DNA of 48,311 nucleotides from Syntrophaceae bacterium UBA7544 (GTDB lineage: Bacteria; Desulfobacterota; Syntrophia; Syntrophales; Smithellaceae). The translations under genes and the position numbers were made by a program. The DNA is taken from assembly GCA_002479215.1 (NCBI GenBank), contig DLME01000096.1, positions 1 to 48,311 of the forward strand, given 5' to 3'. The first letter of the stretch is position 1. Each line of letters begins with the position of its first letter. Below the pieces are notes generated by a model that made no database searches, was not told the DNA's origin, and saw only the letters and a program-made list of their open reading frames with translations. Shown piece by piece: positions 34,292 to 42,096 of this stretch.

Positions 34292-35014
34292 ATGATCGAT
34301 CAAAAGAAAATTCTATTTACCGGCGGGAGCGGTTTGTTGGGAACTGAATTTAAAAAAAATCTGCCGGACATACATTATCCGTCAAAAGCAGAATTTGATA
34401 TTACTAACTACGATCAGATGGATCGATATCTTGGAAATGGCAACTGGTCGATGATCGTCCATGCCGCCGCTTTTACATCTCCTCCCAGAATTGACCAGGA
34501 CCCGCTTCGGGCTATCGATGTAAATATCATCGGCACTTCCAACGTCGTTAAGCTGTGCGTGAAGTATGGGTTGAAATTGATATATCTATGCACGGACTAT
34601 GTATTCAAAGGAGACAACGGAAACTACAAAGAGGACGATCCGGTGTTCCCGGTGAACAAGTACGCGTGGTCGAAACTGGGCGGTGAATGCGCCGTGCGCC
34701 TGTATGATAATTCGATCATCATACGGACAACGTTTGGGCCAAATGTGTTTCCTTTCGAGAAGGCCTTTGTGGACCAATGGACCAGCCGGGAGAGCGTATC
34801 GACTATGGCCCGGATGATTGCGGAACTCTTTGATAAGGATTTTAAAGGTACCGTTCATGTCGGCGGAAAAAGAAAATCGGTGTTCGCCTATGCTAAAAGC
34901 CTTGATCCGAAAAAAGAAATAAAAGAATTATCGGTTAATGAAATCAATTTTAAAGTCCCTGTAGATACGTCCATGAACTGTGAATTGTATAACAGTTTAG
35001 TTAACAAGAAATAG
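34292..35014 (+). CDS. dTDP-4-dehydrorhamnose reductase-like protein (RmlD family)
   Basis: A 240-residue SDR with LFTGGSGLLGTEF (8-20), IVHAAAFTSPPRIDQDP (55-71), YLCTDYVFKGDNGNYKEDD (98-116) and YAWSKLGGE (124-132) with the catalytic Tyr124 and Lys128. This is the RmlD pattern of reductases that turn a 4-keto-6-deoxy sugar into the 4-hydroxy sugar. It is somewhat short for the family (usually about 290), with a compressed C-terminal substrate region. I chose the third in-frame ATG (34292), which has AAGGA about 10 bases before it; the ATG at 34274 overlaps the epimerase-like gene. The two genes are one operon. Confidence 0.82.
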   Translation: MIDQKKILFTGGSGLLGTEFKKNLPDIHYPSKAEFDITNYDQMDRYLGNGNWSMIVHAAAFTSPPRIDQDPLRAIDVNIIGTSNVVKLCVKYGLKLIYLCTDYVFKGDNGNYKEDDPVFPVNKYAWSKLGGECAVRLYDNSIIIRTTFGPNVFPFEKAFVDQWTSRESVSTMARMIAELFDKDFKGTVHVGGKRKSVFAYAKSLDPKKEIKELSVNEINFKVPVDTSMNCELYNSLVNKK

Positions 35015-35056
35015 TAGAATTTTAAATATCTTAATTAAATTATGGAGTGAAATAAT

Positions 35057-36013
35057 ATGAAAATTCTCTTAGCTGGAGGTGCGGGATATATTGGTTCTGT
35101 TCTTGCTCCCGCTTTAATCGATCATGGTTATGAAGTCGAAGTCATTGATTTGCTTTGGTTTGGCAGCCATCTGCCGAAAGAAGTAAAGGTAGTTAAAAAG
35201 GAACTCTTTGAATGCAAAAAAGAGGATTTCGTCGGTTATGACCAGGTGATTTTTCTCGCCGGTCTTTCCAACGATCCCATGGCGGAATTTAATCCGGCAA
35301 AGAACTTTATCGATAACGGCGCCCTGCCCTCATACCTGGCGTACAAGGCGAAAAAGGCCGGAGTTAAACGTTTCATCTACGCCTCCTCCTGCTCGGTGTA
35401 CGGTTATACTGTTGGTCAGCTCTATGATGAAGAATCGCCGGCTGTCAGCAATCATCCCTATGGTATATCCAAACTCCAGGGGGAGCGGGGCGTTTTGCAG
35501 ATGCAGGATGAAAATTTTTCAGTTATCGCAATCAGACAGGGAACCATATCCGGTTTCAGTCCGCGCATGAGGTTTGACCTCATCGTCAATACCATGTTCA
35601 AGACTGCTGTCATAGAAAAAAAAATCACGGTCAATAACCCTTCTATCTGGCGTCCTATTTATGATGTCCGTGACGCGGCAACTGCCTTTGTTCGGGCGGT
35701 ACAGGCTAATTATTCAATCAATGGCGTATTCAATGCCACCTTTGATAATTACACCGTAGGCCAGGTGGCCGATCTCGTAAAGTATGAAGTTGAAAAGAAG
35801 ACCGGTGATAAAATCAAATTGGATATTAAGAATGTTCAGGATTTTAGAAATTATAAGGTGACCATCGATAAAGCAAAAACCTATCTTGGATTTCAGCCCC
35901 TGTATACAATTAATGATATCATCGATAATTTGTTTGATCATATCAATTATTTCGGTGATTTTGAGAGAGATGAGTTTTATAATATACGAACATTCAAAAA
36001 ACTTCAGTTCTAG
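35057..36013 (+). CDS. NAD-dependent nucleotide-sugar epimerase/dehydratase (extended SDR)
   Basis: A 318-residue extended SDR. MKILLAGGAGYIGSVLAPAL (1-20) is the dinucleotide fold, IFLAGLSNDPMAEFNP (65-80) the strand-4 region, YASSCSVYGY (108-117) the active-site serine segment and HPYGISKLQGE (133-143) the Tyr135/Lys139 pair. It would act on a UDP-, GDP- or dTDP-sugar; the product is not clear from sequence. It follows the RmlD-like gene by 42 bases and is probably the last gene of that sugar operon. Its last 20 codons (RDEFYNIRTFKKLQF end) recur, nearly unchanged, at 37638-37700 behind the inserted GT2 gene. Confidence 0.88.
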   Translation: MKILLAGGAGYIGSVLAPALIDHGYEVEVIDLLWFGSHLPKEVKVVKKELFECKKEDFVGYDQVIFLAGLSNDPMAEFNPAKNFIDNGALPSYLAYKAKKAGVKRFIYASSCSVYGYTVGQLYDEESPAVSNHPYGISKLQGERGVLQMQDENFSVIAIRQGTISGFSPRMRFDLIVNTMFKTAVIEKKITVNNPSIWRPIYDVRDAATAFVRAVQANYSINGVFNATFDNYTVGQVADLVKYEVEKKTGDKIKLDIKNVQDFRNYKVTIDKAKTYLGFQPLYTINDIIDNLFDHINYFGDFERDEFYNIRTFKKLQF

Positions 36014-36016
36014 AAT
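35951..36016 (+). repeat. 3' end repeat of the SDR gene, copy 1 (copy 2 at 37638-37703)
   Basis: The last 66 bases around the SDR gene stop match 37638-37703 with about 5 differences by hand count. Similarity begins at TTCGGTG and ends at TAGAAT, a few bases past the stop codon, in both copies. Between them lie the promoter at 36030, the GT2 gene and junk DNA. Confidence 0.75.
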
Positions 36017-36029
36017 TTTGGGAGCTTCC

Positions 36030-36058
36030 TTGACATACAGGATAGCGTTTCCTATATT
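36030..36058 (+). promoter_or_regulatory. Sigma70-type promoter driving the inserted GT2 gene
   Basis: TTGACA (36030-36035) and TATATT (36053-36058) have exactly 17 bases between them, just downstream of the SDR stop and 14 bases past the end of the 3' repeat. It gives the GT2 gene at 36110 its own promoter. Confidence 0.5.
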
Positions 36059-36109
36059 TCCCTCACAAAAAGGAAGTTCTTATCAATTCCATTTAAAATG
36101 AGGTTAGCT

Positions 36110-37195
36110 ATGAAGCTATCGGTTGTGGTCGTAGTATATAACATTCCTCGCGAGGCCCCAAGAACTCTCTTCTCGCTCTCCCCAGTCTATCAGCAAGGTA
36201 TTGCTGCCGATGACTACGAAGTCATTGTGGTCGAAAACGGTTCGACTAAGCCTTTAGATCCAATTCAGGTCACACAACTAGGAAGCAATTTTAAGTATTA
36301 CTATTTGGACAATGCCTCGCCATCGCCAGCCCGTGCGGGGAACTTTGGGATACAGAAATCACAAGGAGAGGTCGTTGGCCTGATGATCGACGGAGCGCGG
36401 ATCTGCACCCCTGGCCTGCTCCACCAATCCTTAGCCGGGACAAGGATGTACAACCGGGCAGTCGTGGCTTCTTTGGGATTTTATCTGGGCGAGGGATACC
36501 AGCGCGTTAGCATTATGCGTGGATATAATCAACGCGAAGAAGACTGTTTGCTCGAGAAAATCGGCTGGCCGCGTGATGGGTACCGGCTATTCGAAGTAGG
36601 CTCGATCGATGAATCATCCCACTGGATTGAAACACTCACTGAAAGCAATGCGATCTTCCTGCGCAAGGAGCTCTGGGCAGAGATGGAGGGTATTGACGAA
36701 CGATTCGACCAACCCGGTGGTGGTCTGGTTAACCACGACACCTTTGTACGCGCTTGCGAGCTTCCGAACAGTGAATTGGTAATCATTTTTGGCGAAGGAA
36801 CGTTTCACCAGGTTCATAATGGTGTGGCAACTAATGCCCCAACCGATCTTCATGAGAAAAATTGTATACAGTGGCAGAAGCAATACCTTGAAATTCGTGG
36901 TAAAGAGAGTATTTTGCCTGATAGACGAAGGATGCTTGCTGGTCCGCTACCAGCATCCTTCCTTTCCCATCTAAGTAAAGAATTCTTTGGAATTCATCTT
37001 TGTCTCGCCGCCAAACGCGCCGAGATCACTAGGTTGGAAGCCCAGGTTCAAAACATTCAGACCCATCTCAACCAGCTCGTAAATTCTCGCTCTTGGCGGG
37101 TGACCGAGCCCTTGCGCATCATCTTTCGAGGACTCGCTATACTTAGAAAACGCCTTTCGAAGCTAACCGAGATAGTTTGGGCGTCTCGGACCTAG
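36110..37195 (+). CDS. Glycosyltransferase family 2 with an SRSWRVTEPLR tail
   Basis: A 361-residue GT2 protein from ATG 36110 (an ATG 12 bases earlier is possible; AGG lies upstream of the second). KLSVVVVVYNIPREAPRTLF (2-21), EVIVVENGSTKPLD and GLMIDGARICTPGL give the GT-A fold with an IDGA sequence in the DxD position. A putative membrane-distal helix LEAQVQNIQTHLNQL leads into NSRSWRVTEPLRII (325-338), the short tail also found in three other proteins here. It has its own promoter (36030-36058) and lies between two copies of the SDR gene 3' end, so it looks like an inserted gene. Donor unknown; the asparagine-rich acceptor region offers no clue. Confidence 0.83.
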   Translation: MKLSVVVVVYNIPREAPRTLFSLSPVYQQGIAADDYEVIVVENGSTKPLDPIQVTQLGSNFKYYYLDNASPSPARAGNFGIQKSQGEVVGLMIDGARICTPGLLHQSLAGTRMYNRAVVASLGFYLGEGYQRVSIMRGYNQREEDCLLEKIGWPRDGYRLFEVGSIDESSHWIETLTESNAIFLRKELWAEMEGIDERFDQPGGGLVNHDTFVRACELPNSELVIIFGEGTFHQVHNGVATNAPTDLHEKNCIQWQKQYLEIRGKESILPDRRRMLAGPLPASFLSHLSKEFFGIHLCLAAKRAEITRLEAQVQNIQTHLNQLVNSRSWRVTEPLRIIFRGLAILRKRLSKLTEIVWASRT

Positions 37196-37565
37196 AAGTA
37201 ATCGCGGGTGGTCATTCAGCTTTTCATTGACGAAGGAGTGCCAGGCTGTTACCGTCGAAAGAATTTTTCAAAGAATAATTTCGAGTGGTCTGCATCGCCT
37301 GCGGCAAGCACACGTTCTATCGGCAGATGTGCGTGATCCTGTATGTCAAGGCAATCTTGGCCTGCCCCCGATTAAGTTAGAGTTCAGCAGTTTTTTGATT
37401 ATTTCCGATTGAAATGTTGTGTGAATTGGGAAAATAGGAAAAACAACATTACAGGAAGAAGTGCTTGCTGACTACACCTATACTATTCAAGCCGGAGGAG
37501 AGAAAAGCATTGTACATTACCGATCGAAAGCAGTGCCGCTTGCAGGAGAAGATTAGGAGATATTC
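37196..37565. other. Non-coding/junk segment with short unassigned open stretches
   Basis: Downstream of the inserted GT2 gene there is no convincing gene. One frame reads FIDEGVPGCYRRKNFSKNNF and another, near 37450-37555, LADYTYTIQAGGEKSIVHYR ending at a TAG. These look protein-like but I recognise neither. They may be scraps of genes lost during rearrangement. Confidence 0.4.
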
Positions 37566-37700
37566 ATGGTGGCAATCACGTCACTTCACCCGGGGCCTTT
37601 TCAGATCCTACCGGGCGACAGGTGCCTGAGGGCGTCATTCGGTGATTTTGAGAAAGACGAGTTTTATAATATAAGGACATTTAAAAAACTTCAGTTCTAG
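37566..37700 (+). pseudogene. Chimeric 44-codon frame ending in the SDR gene 3' end
   Basis: ATG 37566, with AGGAGA upstream, opens MVAITSLHPGPFQILPGDRC, whose origin I cannot name. From residue 24 it continues in frame as FGDFEKDEFYNIRTFKKLQF and stops at the same place as the SDR gene (35057-36013). Thus a foreign 5' piece is joined to the SDR 3' end. It is unlikely to be a functional protein. Confidence 0.65.
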
Positions 37701-37833
37701 AATCGGGAATTTTCATCAAATATTGCAAACTACTGATATTCTGGTAATATTTCTGAATAGTTCTATAGGAATGATAGCCGAGCGACCCTCTGTACCAACA
37801 TAGTTGTCGTCTGAAATAAATCAGGAGGCGGCG

Positions 37834-37995
37834 ATGAAATACGGCAAAAGGGTCAAAGCAAGCGCAATGAGAAAAGTATTACCACCGGAGAGCAGAAGCG
37901 TTCCAGAGGTAGCGAGAGAGATGGCGGTATCTGAGCAAACGATTTATAACTGGAAAAGAATGGCGGAGTTTTTGTGTCACAGGAACCGGCTGTAG
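37834..37995 (+). mobile_element. Truncated transposase N-terminus (IS3-type OrfA, HTH part)
   Basis: A 53-residue frame from ATG 37834 with a good GGAGGCGGCG ribosome site: KRVKASAMRKVLPPESRSVP then EVAREMAVSEQTIYNWKR is the helix-turn-helix start of IS3-family-type transposase OrfA proteins. The sequence breaks off after the HTH at EFLCHRNRL, with no OrfB and no recognisable terminal repeats beyond the palindrome at 37979-38013. It is a fragment, so the element is dead, but it shows that insertion-sequence activity has touched this spot. A TTG ten codons upstream is an alternative start. Confidence 0.75.
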
Positions 37996-38013
37996 GTTAA
38001 AACCGGTTCCTGT
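37979..38013. repeat. Perfect 11-bp inverted repeat at the end of the transposase fragment
   Basis: ACAGGAACCGG (37979-37989) and CCGGTTCCTGT (38003-38013) are exact complements separated by 13 bases. There is no T-run after it, so it is not a clear intrinsic terminator. It may be a remnant of an insertion-sequence end or a bidirectional hairpin. Confidence 0.55.
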
Positions 38014-38124
38014 AATCTGCATTGTTTCCCATTATTCATTGCGGAAAGAGACCGTAAAATCCTATATAGTCATTCTATTTAATACTTTGACGTAATTTAT
38101 TATACTTTGGAAAAGGGTTAGAAC

Positions 38125-39027
38125 ATGAAAACCATACGGACAATACGTGCTAAATTTAAAAAATTACTAGTCAAATTCTATCTTCTAATGTCAGAGTTAT
38201 CATCCGTACCAATAAGCACTTTAATAATCTTGTCATCCAACCCAATTCATGAATCGTATAGGATGTCAATGTTCAAGAAACTTAGGTTGGGATTAAGAAT
38301 GTATTTAAACACCCTCCATATCACTACCGGGACATCATATAGAGCACATTTGGTTATGGCTTCAAAAATAATGGCAATTCCTCCAGATATACTTGGAGAT
38401 ATTGTTGAGTGTGGTACCTGGAAAGGTGGTTCAGCTACAAATCTATCAATTATATGTAATATTGTTGGCAGAAAACTGAAAGTGTACGACTCCTTTGAAG
38501 GGTTACCTGACACAAAACCAGGGGAACCCTTGGCCAATAAAAATCTCAAGGGTGCTTTCGCTGGAATGATTGATGAGGTAATATCAAATATTAAGCGTTA
38601 TGGCGAAATAGAATGCTGCGAATTTGAGAAAGGGTGGTTCGATGACACATTACCAAAATTGAATTCGCCAGTGCTGTTAGCTTTTATTGACGTTGACCTT
38701 GAGTCAAGTCTACACACGTGTGTTAGGTGGATCTGGCCAAATTTGGTTGACCAGGGATATTTGTTCACAGACGAAGCAGCATTCTTAGAATATGTCGCCC
38801 TATTTTATTCAGAGAAATGGTGGCGGAAGTACTTCAATAGGAATCCCCCTGGTCTTATTGGCGCTGGCTCAGGATTGCCTCTTGGTCAATATTTCATAGG
38901 TCCTTGGACGGGAAGACTAAGACTAGAATGGTATATTAAGACTTTCGAAGAACCAATCGTCGTAGCTTACACCCAAAAAAACTTGTCAGCATGTTGGACC
39001 TATTATCCTGAGGATGAGGAACAGTGA
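38125..39027 (+). CDS. TylF/macrocin O-methyltransferase-like protein
   Basis: A 300-residue methyltransferase of the TylF/MycF family. ILGDIVECGTWKGGSATNLS (89-108) with Glu95 is the SAM site, KVYDSFEGLPDTKPGE (119-134) the family hallmark, AFIDVDLESSLHTCV (186-200) with Asp189/Asp191 and GYLFTDEAAFLEY (211-223) give metal-type acidic residues. Members O-methylate sugars (for example in macrolides); here a glycan sugar is likely. The gene stands alone, with a moderate TATACT-like -10 at 38101-38106 but no clear -35. It ends 56 bases from the convergent GT-C gene. Confidence 0.88.
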   Translation: MKTIRTIRAKFKKLLVKFYLLMSELSSVPISTLIILSSNPIHESYRMSMFKKLRLGLRMYLNTLHITTGTSYRAHLVMASKIMAIPPDILGDIVECGTWKGGSATNLSIICNIVGRKLKVYDSFEGLPDTKPGEPLANKNLKGAFAGMIDEVISNIKRYGEIECCEFEKGWFDDTLPKLNSPVLLAFIDVDLESSLHTCVRWIWPNLVDQGYLFTDEAAFLEYVALFYSEKWWRKYFNRNPPGLIGAGSGLPLGQYFIGPWTGRLRLEWYIKTFEEPIVVAYTQKNLSACWTYYPEDEEQ

Positions 39028-39083
39028 TAGATAGATATTAGATATAGCCTGAAAGAGATTGCGGATCACTCCGTCACCAGTAA

Positions 39084-40655
39084 TTAGTTACTTTTCTTAT
39101 TTAGATCACATGCTGAAACAATCAGTGACGAAATCCGCCACTTTTTTTTCTCAATGTTTTTCTCTGCTACACGGCAGTCTTTTTCCACAAAATACACTCT
39201 TCGGCCTTCAACCGTATTATTTGGATAGGTGATGGTGAATACAGCAGCTTTACCGGGGAAACCAGTGTCTGAAGCACCAAAAATAGGAATTTGATCATTA
39301 ATTTTGTTATCTATAAAAACGGAAGAACCTTCTGGATATGCTCTAATTGTTTTTTCAATGTCAGTAATAGTGTTATAATACGATTTCTTTTCATTTACAG
39401 ATGTATTAGATATATCAATTTTTGGAGCAAGATTCATGCTGGGGAAAACGGAAAGTATGATTACAATTAAAACGGATGGTACTATTACTTTTGCAATTTT
39501 CGGGAAAATATCCGACAGTTCATCTGCCATCAAAGCTAGTATTAAAACAGCAACAATCAGGATAACATAATAATAACGAGGTGTGATCGATGCAGAGATC
39601 ATAGGAACTCCGAAAACATTATACAACCAAGCCCGCGCGTATGCGGTCAGTCCTATTAATCCGAGAAAAAACATACTTAAAACAGCATAATGCCGCCTGT
39701 ATTCTTGTGAACGTAAAAACAGAACAATAAATAGTATTACAACCGGAATCGAGATGAAAATTGCAATAGCCGGGTATTCCGTTGTCGAAAAAAAGAAAAG
39801 CATGGGGAAAGCAGCCATGCAATAAATGCCGTACGCGCACATTCTTATGAACATTTCCAGAATAATTTTGTAATTACTCAAAGCAACACTCAATACAACA
39901 GGCTTTATATTAGAAACTTCTCCACTGAAATAATAATAAATTGAGTCTTTGAAAATAAATAATAACAGAATTGCCGCAATCACAGGAAGTATCGATGCAG
40001 CAATTTTCCATTTCTTTTCATTATTCCAGAGTATAACTACTATGGCAACTGGAGACAGAAAGGCAATTACCAGCCCGGTTCCGAAAGAAGCTGCCATCAG
40101 AAAAAGGTAAATGGACCAGCGGATCGCTATTTGAATAGAATACGAAATCTTCCCTTTTTCGACTCTGAGAAGATCATATAAGAACAATAGAAAGAAAAAA
40201 CCCACAAGAACATGACCATATACAGAGTACCATCCCAAGGCTCCATAGTTAACTGGGCAGATGCCCCAAATCATCATGCCTGCAGCAGCTAGCGATGGTT
40301 TATCTGTTAAGAGATGAATTATTTTATATAGAATGTATGCGCTGCCTACATGTGTCAGCAGAACTGTCGAAAAATATGCAATTGAATTCACACCAAACAG
40401 TTTAAACATACAATAGAATATCAAATTTCTGAAGATATAAAGATGACCGCCACGCGAAGAAAAAATAAATCCAAGAGGATTCCAGTTGGAAATCTGATAG
40501 AAATGGAGAAAGTCATCCTGGTAGAAAAATGCAGAAAGGAGCTGAAAATTTGCAATCAGCACTGCCGCAAGAGAAAGAAAAAGCATCAATCTTTCGGTAT
40601 TAATACACTCCAAGAGGTTATTTTTTGATTTTAATATCTTCAACAGAAATGCCAT
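39084..40655 (-). CDS. Polytopic GT-C-type membrane glycosyltransferase-like protein
   Basis: A 523-residue membrane protein with about 11-13 hydrophobic helices. Early in the first periplasmic loop it has FFYQDDFLHFYQ, with Asp47-Asp48 in the position of the catalytic acidic motif of GT-C enzymes (PMT/ArnT-like), followed by GGHLYIFRNLIFY. The C-terminal 130 residues form a hydrophilic periplasmic domain (SVFIDNKINDQIPIFG, VYFVEKDCRV). GT-C proteins use polyprenyl-phosphate-linked sugars on the periplasmic side, for example to decorate O-antigen. ATG 40655 is preferred over the TTG four codons upstream. It is transcribed alone, divergent to the GT2 gene at 40862. Confidence 0.75.
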   Translation of the reverse strand: MAFLLKILKSKNNLLECINTERLMLFLSLAAVLIANFQLLSAFFYQDDFLHFYQISNWNPLGFIFSSRGGHLYIFRNLIFYCMFKLFGVNSIAYFSTVLLTHVGSAYILYKIIHLLTDKPSLAAAGMMIWGICPVNYGALGWYSVYGHVLVGFFFLLFLYDLLRVEKGKISYSIQIAIRWSIYLFLMAASFGTGLVIAFLSPVAIVVILWNNEKKWKIAASILPVIAAILLLFIFKDSIYYYFSGEVSNIKPVVLSVALSNYKIILEMFIRMCAYGIYCMAAFPMLFFFSTTEYPAIAIFISIPVVILFIVLFLRSQEYRRHYAVLSMFFLGLIGLTAYARAWLYNVFGVPMISASITPRYYYVILIVAVLILALMADELSDIFPKIAKVIVPSVLIVIILSVFPSMNLAPKIDISNTSVNEKKSYYNTITDIEKTIRAYPEGSSVFIDNKINDQIPIFGASDTGFPGKAAVFTITYPNNTVEGRRVYFVEKDCRVAEKNIEKKKWRISSLIVSACDLNKKSN

Positions 40656-40784
40656 ATATAGCCCCAATGATTATTGTCAGTACATAATCAGTCGCGGATT
40701 TGTAAAAATTTAATATAAATTTCCAATTTTTATTTCACAACACAACTTAACAAAATATGATTATATGTCAATCTGTAAAATCTA

Positions 40785-40823
40785 TTGACAATTCAACAGA
40801 TTCCCCATAATTAGGACTATAAT
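40785..40823 (+). promoter_or_regulatory. Candidate promoter(s) for the GT2 gene at 40862
   Basis: TTGACA at 40785-40790 is followed by CATAAT at 40806-40811 (15-base spacing), and a consensus TATAAT lies at 40818-40823 with a poor -35. The gap 40656-40861 is the divergent control region of two genes. Exact use cannot be decided by eye. Confidence 0.35.
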
Positions 40824-40861
40824 AACTAATTAATTTTCGTTAATGAATAAAGGAGCACCAT

Positions 40862-41959
40862 ATGCCCAAAGGACAGTCCCCCAAAATAGCCGTTCAGATT
40901 CCTGCATGGAACCAGGCAGAGGAACTTGCAGACTGCCTTAACAGCCTTAAAGAAGTCCAATACAGGAATCTGGAAGTTGTCGTCGTCAACAACGGCGAGG
41001 ATAATACATCAGAAATTATCAAACGGGATTTCAAATGGGTTACCTTAATAGAAGAAGGCGTCGATCTCGGCTTCTGCAGAGCCAATAATATTGGATTCCG
41101 TTATAGTCTCAAAAAAAAAGTTGATTATATTTTCCTGCTCAACGGAGATACAAAGGTTTTTCCGGATACTATTTCAACCCTTCTTCAAGTAATGCGGAGT
41201 GACTCATCAATAGCCATAGCCGGTGCAAAAAATATTCTTATGGAAAATCCCTATTATACATGGGGGAAATATGGGGAGGTAAAATGGAGCCCCATGCTTG
41301 TCACTACGGCAGGCAGATATGAACCCGACTGGAAACAAAACGAGCCGCCCAAGGATGTGGACTGGGTCATCTGCAACGGATGTCTGATCCGGTGCAAAGT
41401 TCTTGAAGAGATAGGACTTTTTGATGAAAACTATTGGATGGCCGATGAGGACGTCGAATGGTCCTTTCGCGCTAAGGCAAAGGGGTATCGCACCGTCTAT
41501 GTGGATGAGGCGGCCATTCTACATAAGGGAAGCTCCAGCACAAATTTAGTAAGCAAGAAGAAAGTATTCTCCTATGGTTATTTTCTGGGCAGAAATCCAT
41601 TCCTGTTTGCCAAAAAATACGGGAAAAAACATCAGATCGCAAAACTTTATCTCAATGTCTGCTTCGGAATCCTTTTCCGTGTCCTTTACTATTTATGTAA
41701 AAACACAACCAGCATGATGATAGACATTTACAGATCCAACCGCAGAATTATTGGCGCATACGTCCGCAGTATATATCCCACGCTTACATCACAGAAGACT
41801 TTCATCAGAGGAGTAAAAGACGGAATCAAAGGGACAATTTCACCGGAATTTATATATATTGAAATTCCGCAGCCCCCTGCATCAAAACCGGTAGAAGTTC
41901 CATTACGCACGTTCAAACAAGGCAGAAAAGTCAAATTTCTCCGCTGGCTCGGAATGTAA
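40862..41959 (+). CDS. Glycosyltransferase family 2
   Basis: A 365-residue GT2 protein with a strong ribosome site (AAAGGAGCACC). KIAVQIPAWNQAEELADCLN (8-27), EVVVVNNGEDNTSEI (38-52), YIFLLNGDTKVFPDT (89-103) with Asn94-Gly-Asp96, VDWVICNGCLIRCKVLEEIG and MADEDVEWSFRAKAKGYR complete the rhamnosyltransferase-like fold. The C-terminal 90 residues form a basic, possibly membrane-associated extension ending KQGRKVKFLRWLGM. Its 3' 189 bases occur again, about 91% identical by hand count, at 44522-44710, with the membrane-protein gene 42097-44490 in between. It has its own promoter region at 40785-40823. Donor unknown. Confidence 0.9.
   Translation: MPKGQSPKIAVQIPAWNQAEELADCLNSLKEVQYRNLEVVVVNNGEDNTSEIIKRDFKWVTLIEEGVDLGFCRANNIGFRYSLKKKVDYIFLLNGDTKVFPDTISTLLQVMRSDSSIAIAGAKNILMENPYYTWGKYGEVKWSPMLVTTAGRYEPDWKQNEPPKDVDWVICNGCLIRCKVLEEIGLFDENYWMADEDVEWSFRAKAKGYRTVYVDEAAILHKGSSSTNLVSKKKVFSYGYFLGRNPFLFAKKYGKKHQIAKLYLNVCFGILFRVLYYLCKNTTSMMIDIYRSNRRIIGAYVRSIYPTLTSQKTFIRGVKDGIKGTISPEFIYIEIPQPPASKPVEVPLRTFKQGRKVKFLRWLGM
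41771..41959 (+). repeat. 189-base 3' end repeat of the GT2 gene, copy 1 (copy 2 at 44522-44710)
   Basis: The last 189 bases of the GT2 gene including its stop codon align without gaps to 44522-44710, with about 16 differences by hand count. Most changes are synonymous or conservative, so copy 2 came from a diverged homologue of this gene, not from a fresh duplication. Confidence 0.85.
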
Positions 41960-41975
41960 AAAGTTTTTTATTAGA

Positions 41976-42022
41976 CCGGCGGTTTAGTTGATCTTCACTA
42001 AAGTTCCGATAAACCGCACCGG
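41976..42022 (+). terminator. Imperfect hairpin after the GT2 gene
   Basis: CCGG-CGGTTTA (41976-41986) pairs with TAAACCG-CA-CCGG (42010-42022), with a 2-base bulge and a 23-base loop, starting 17 bases after the GT2 stop. A T-rich stretch (CTTTGTTAG) follows. It may terminate transcription or be another rearrangement scar. Confidence 0.4.
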
Positions 42023-42096
42023 CTTTGTTAGTTTCCAGCTGAACGATTTTTTTAATATTTTAAACACCAAAATAAACGACAAATTGGTTGGAAATA

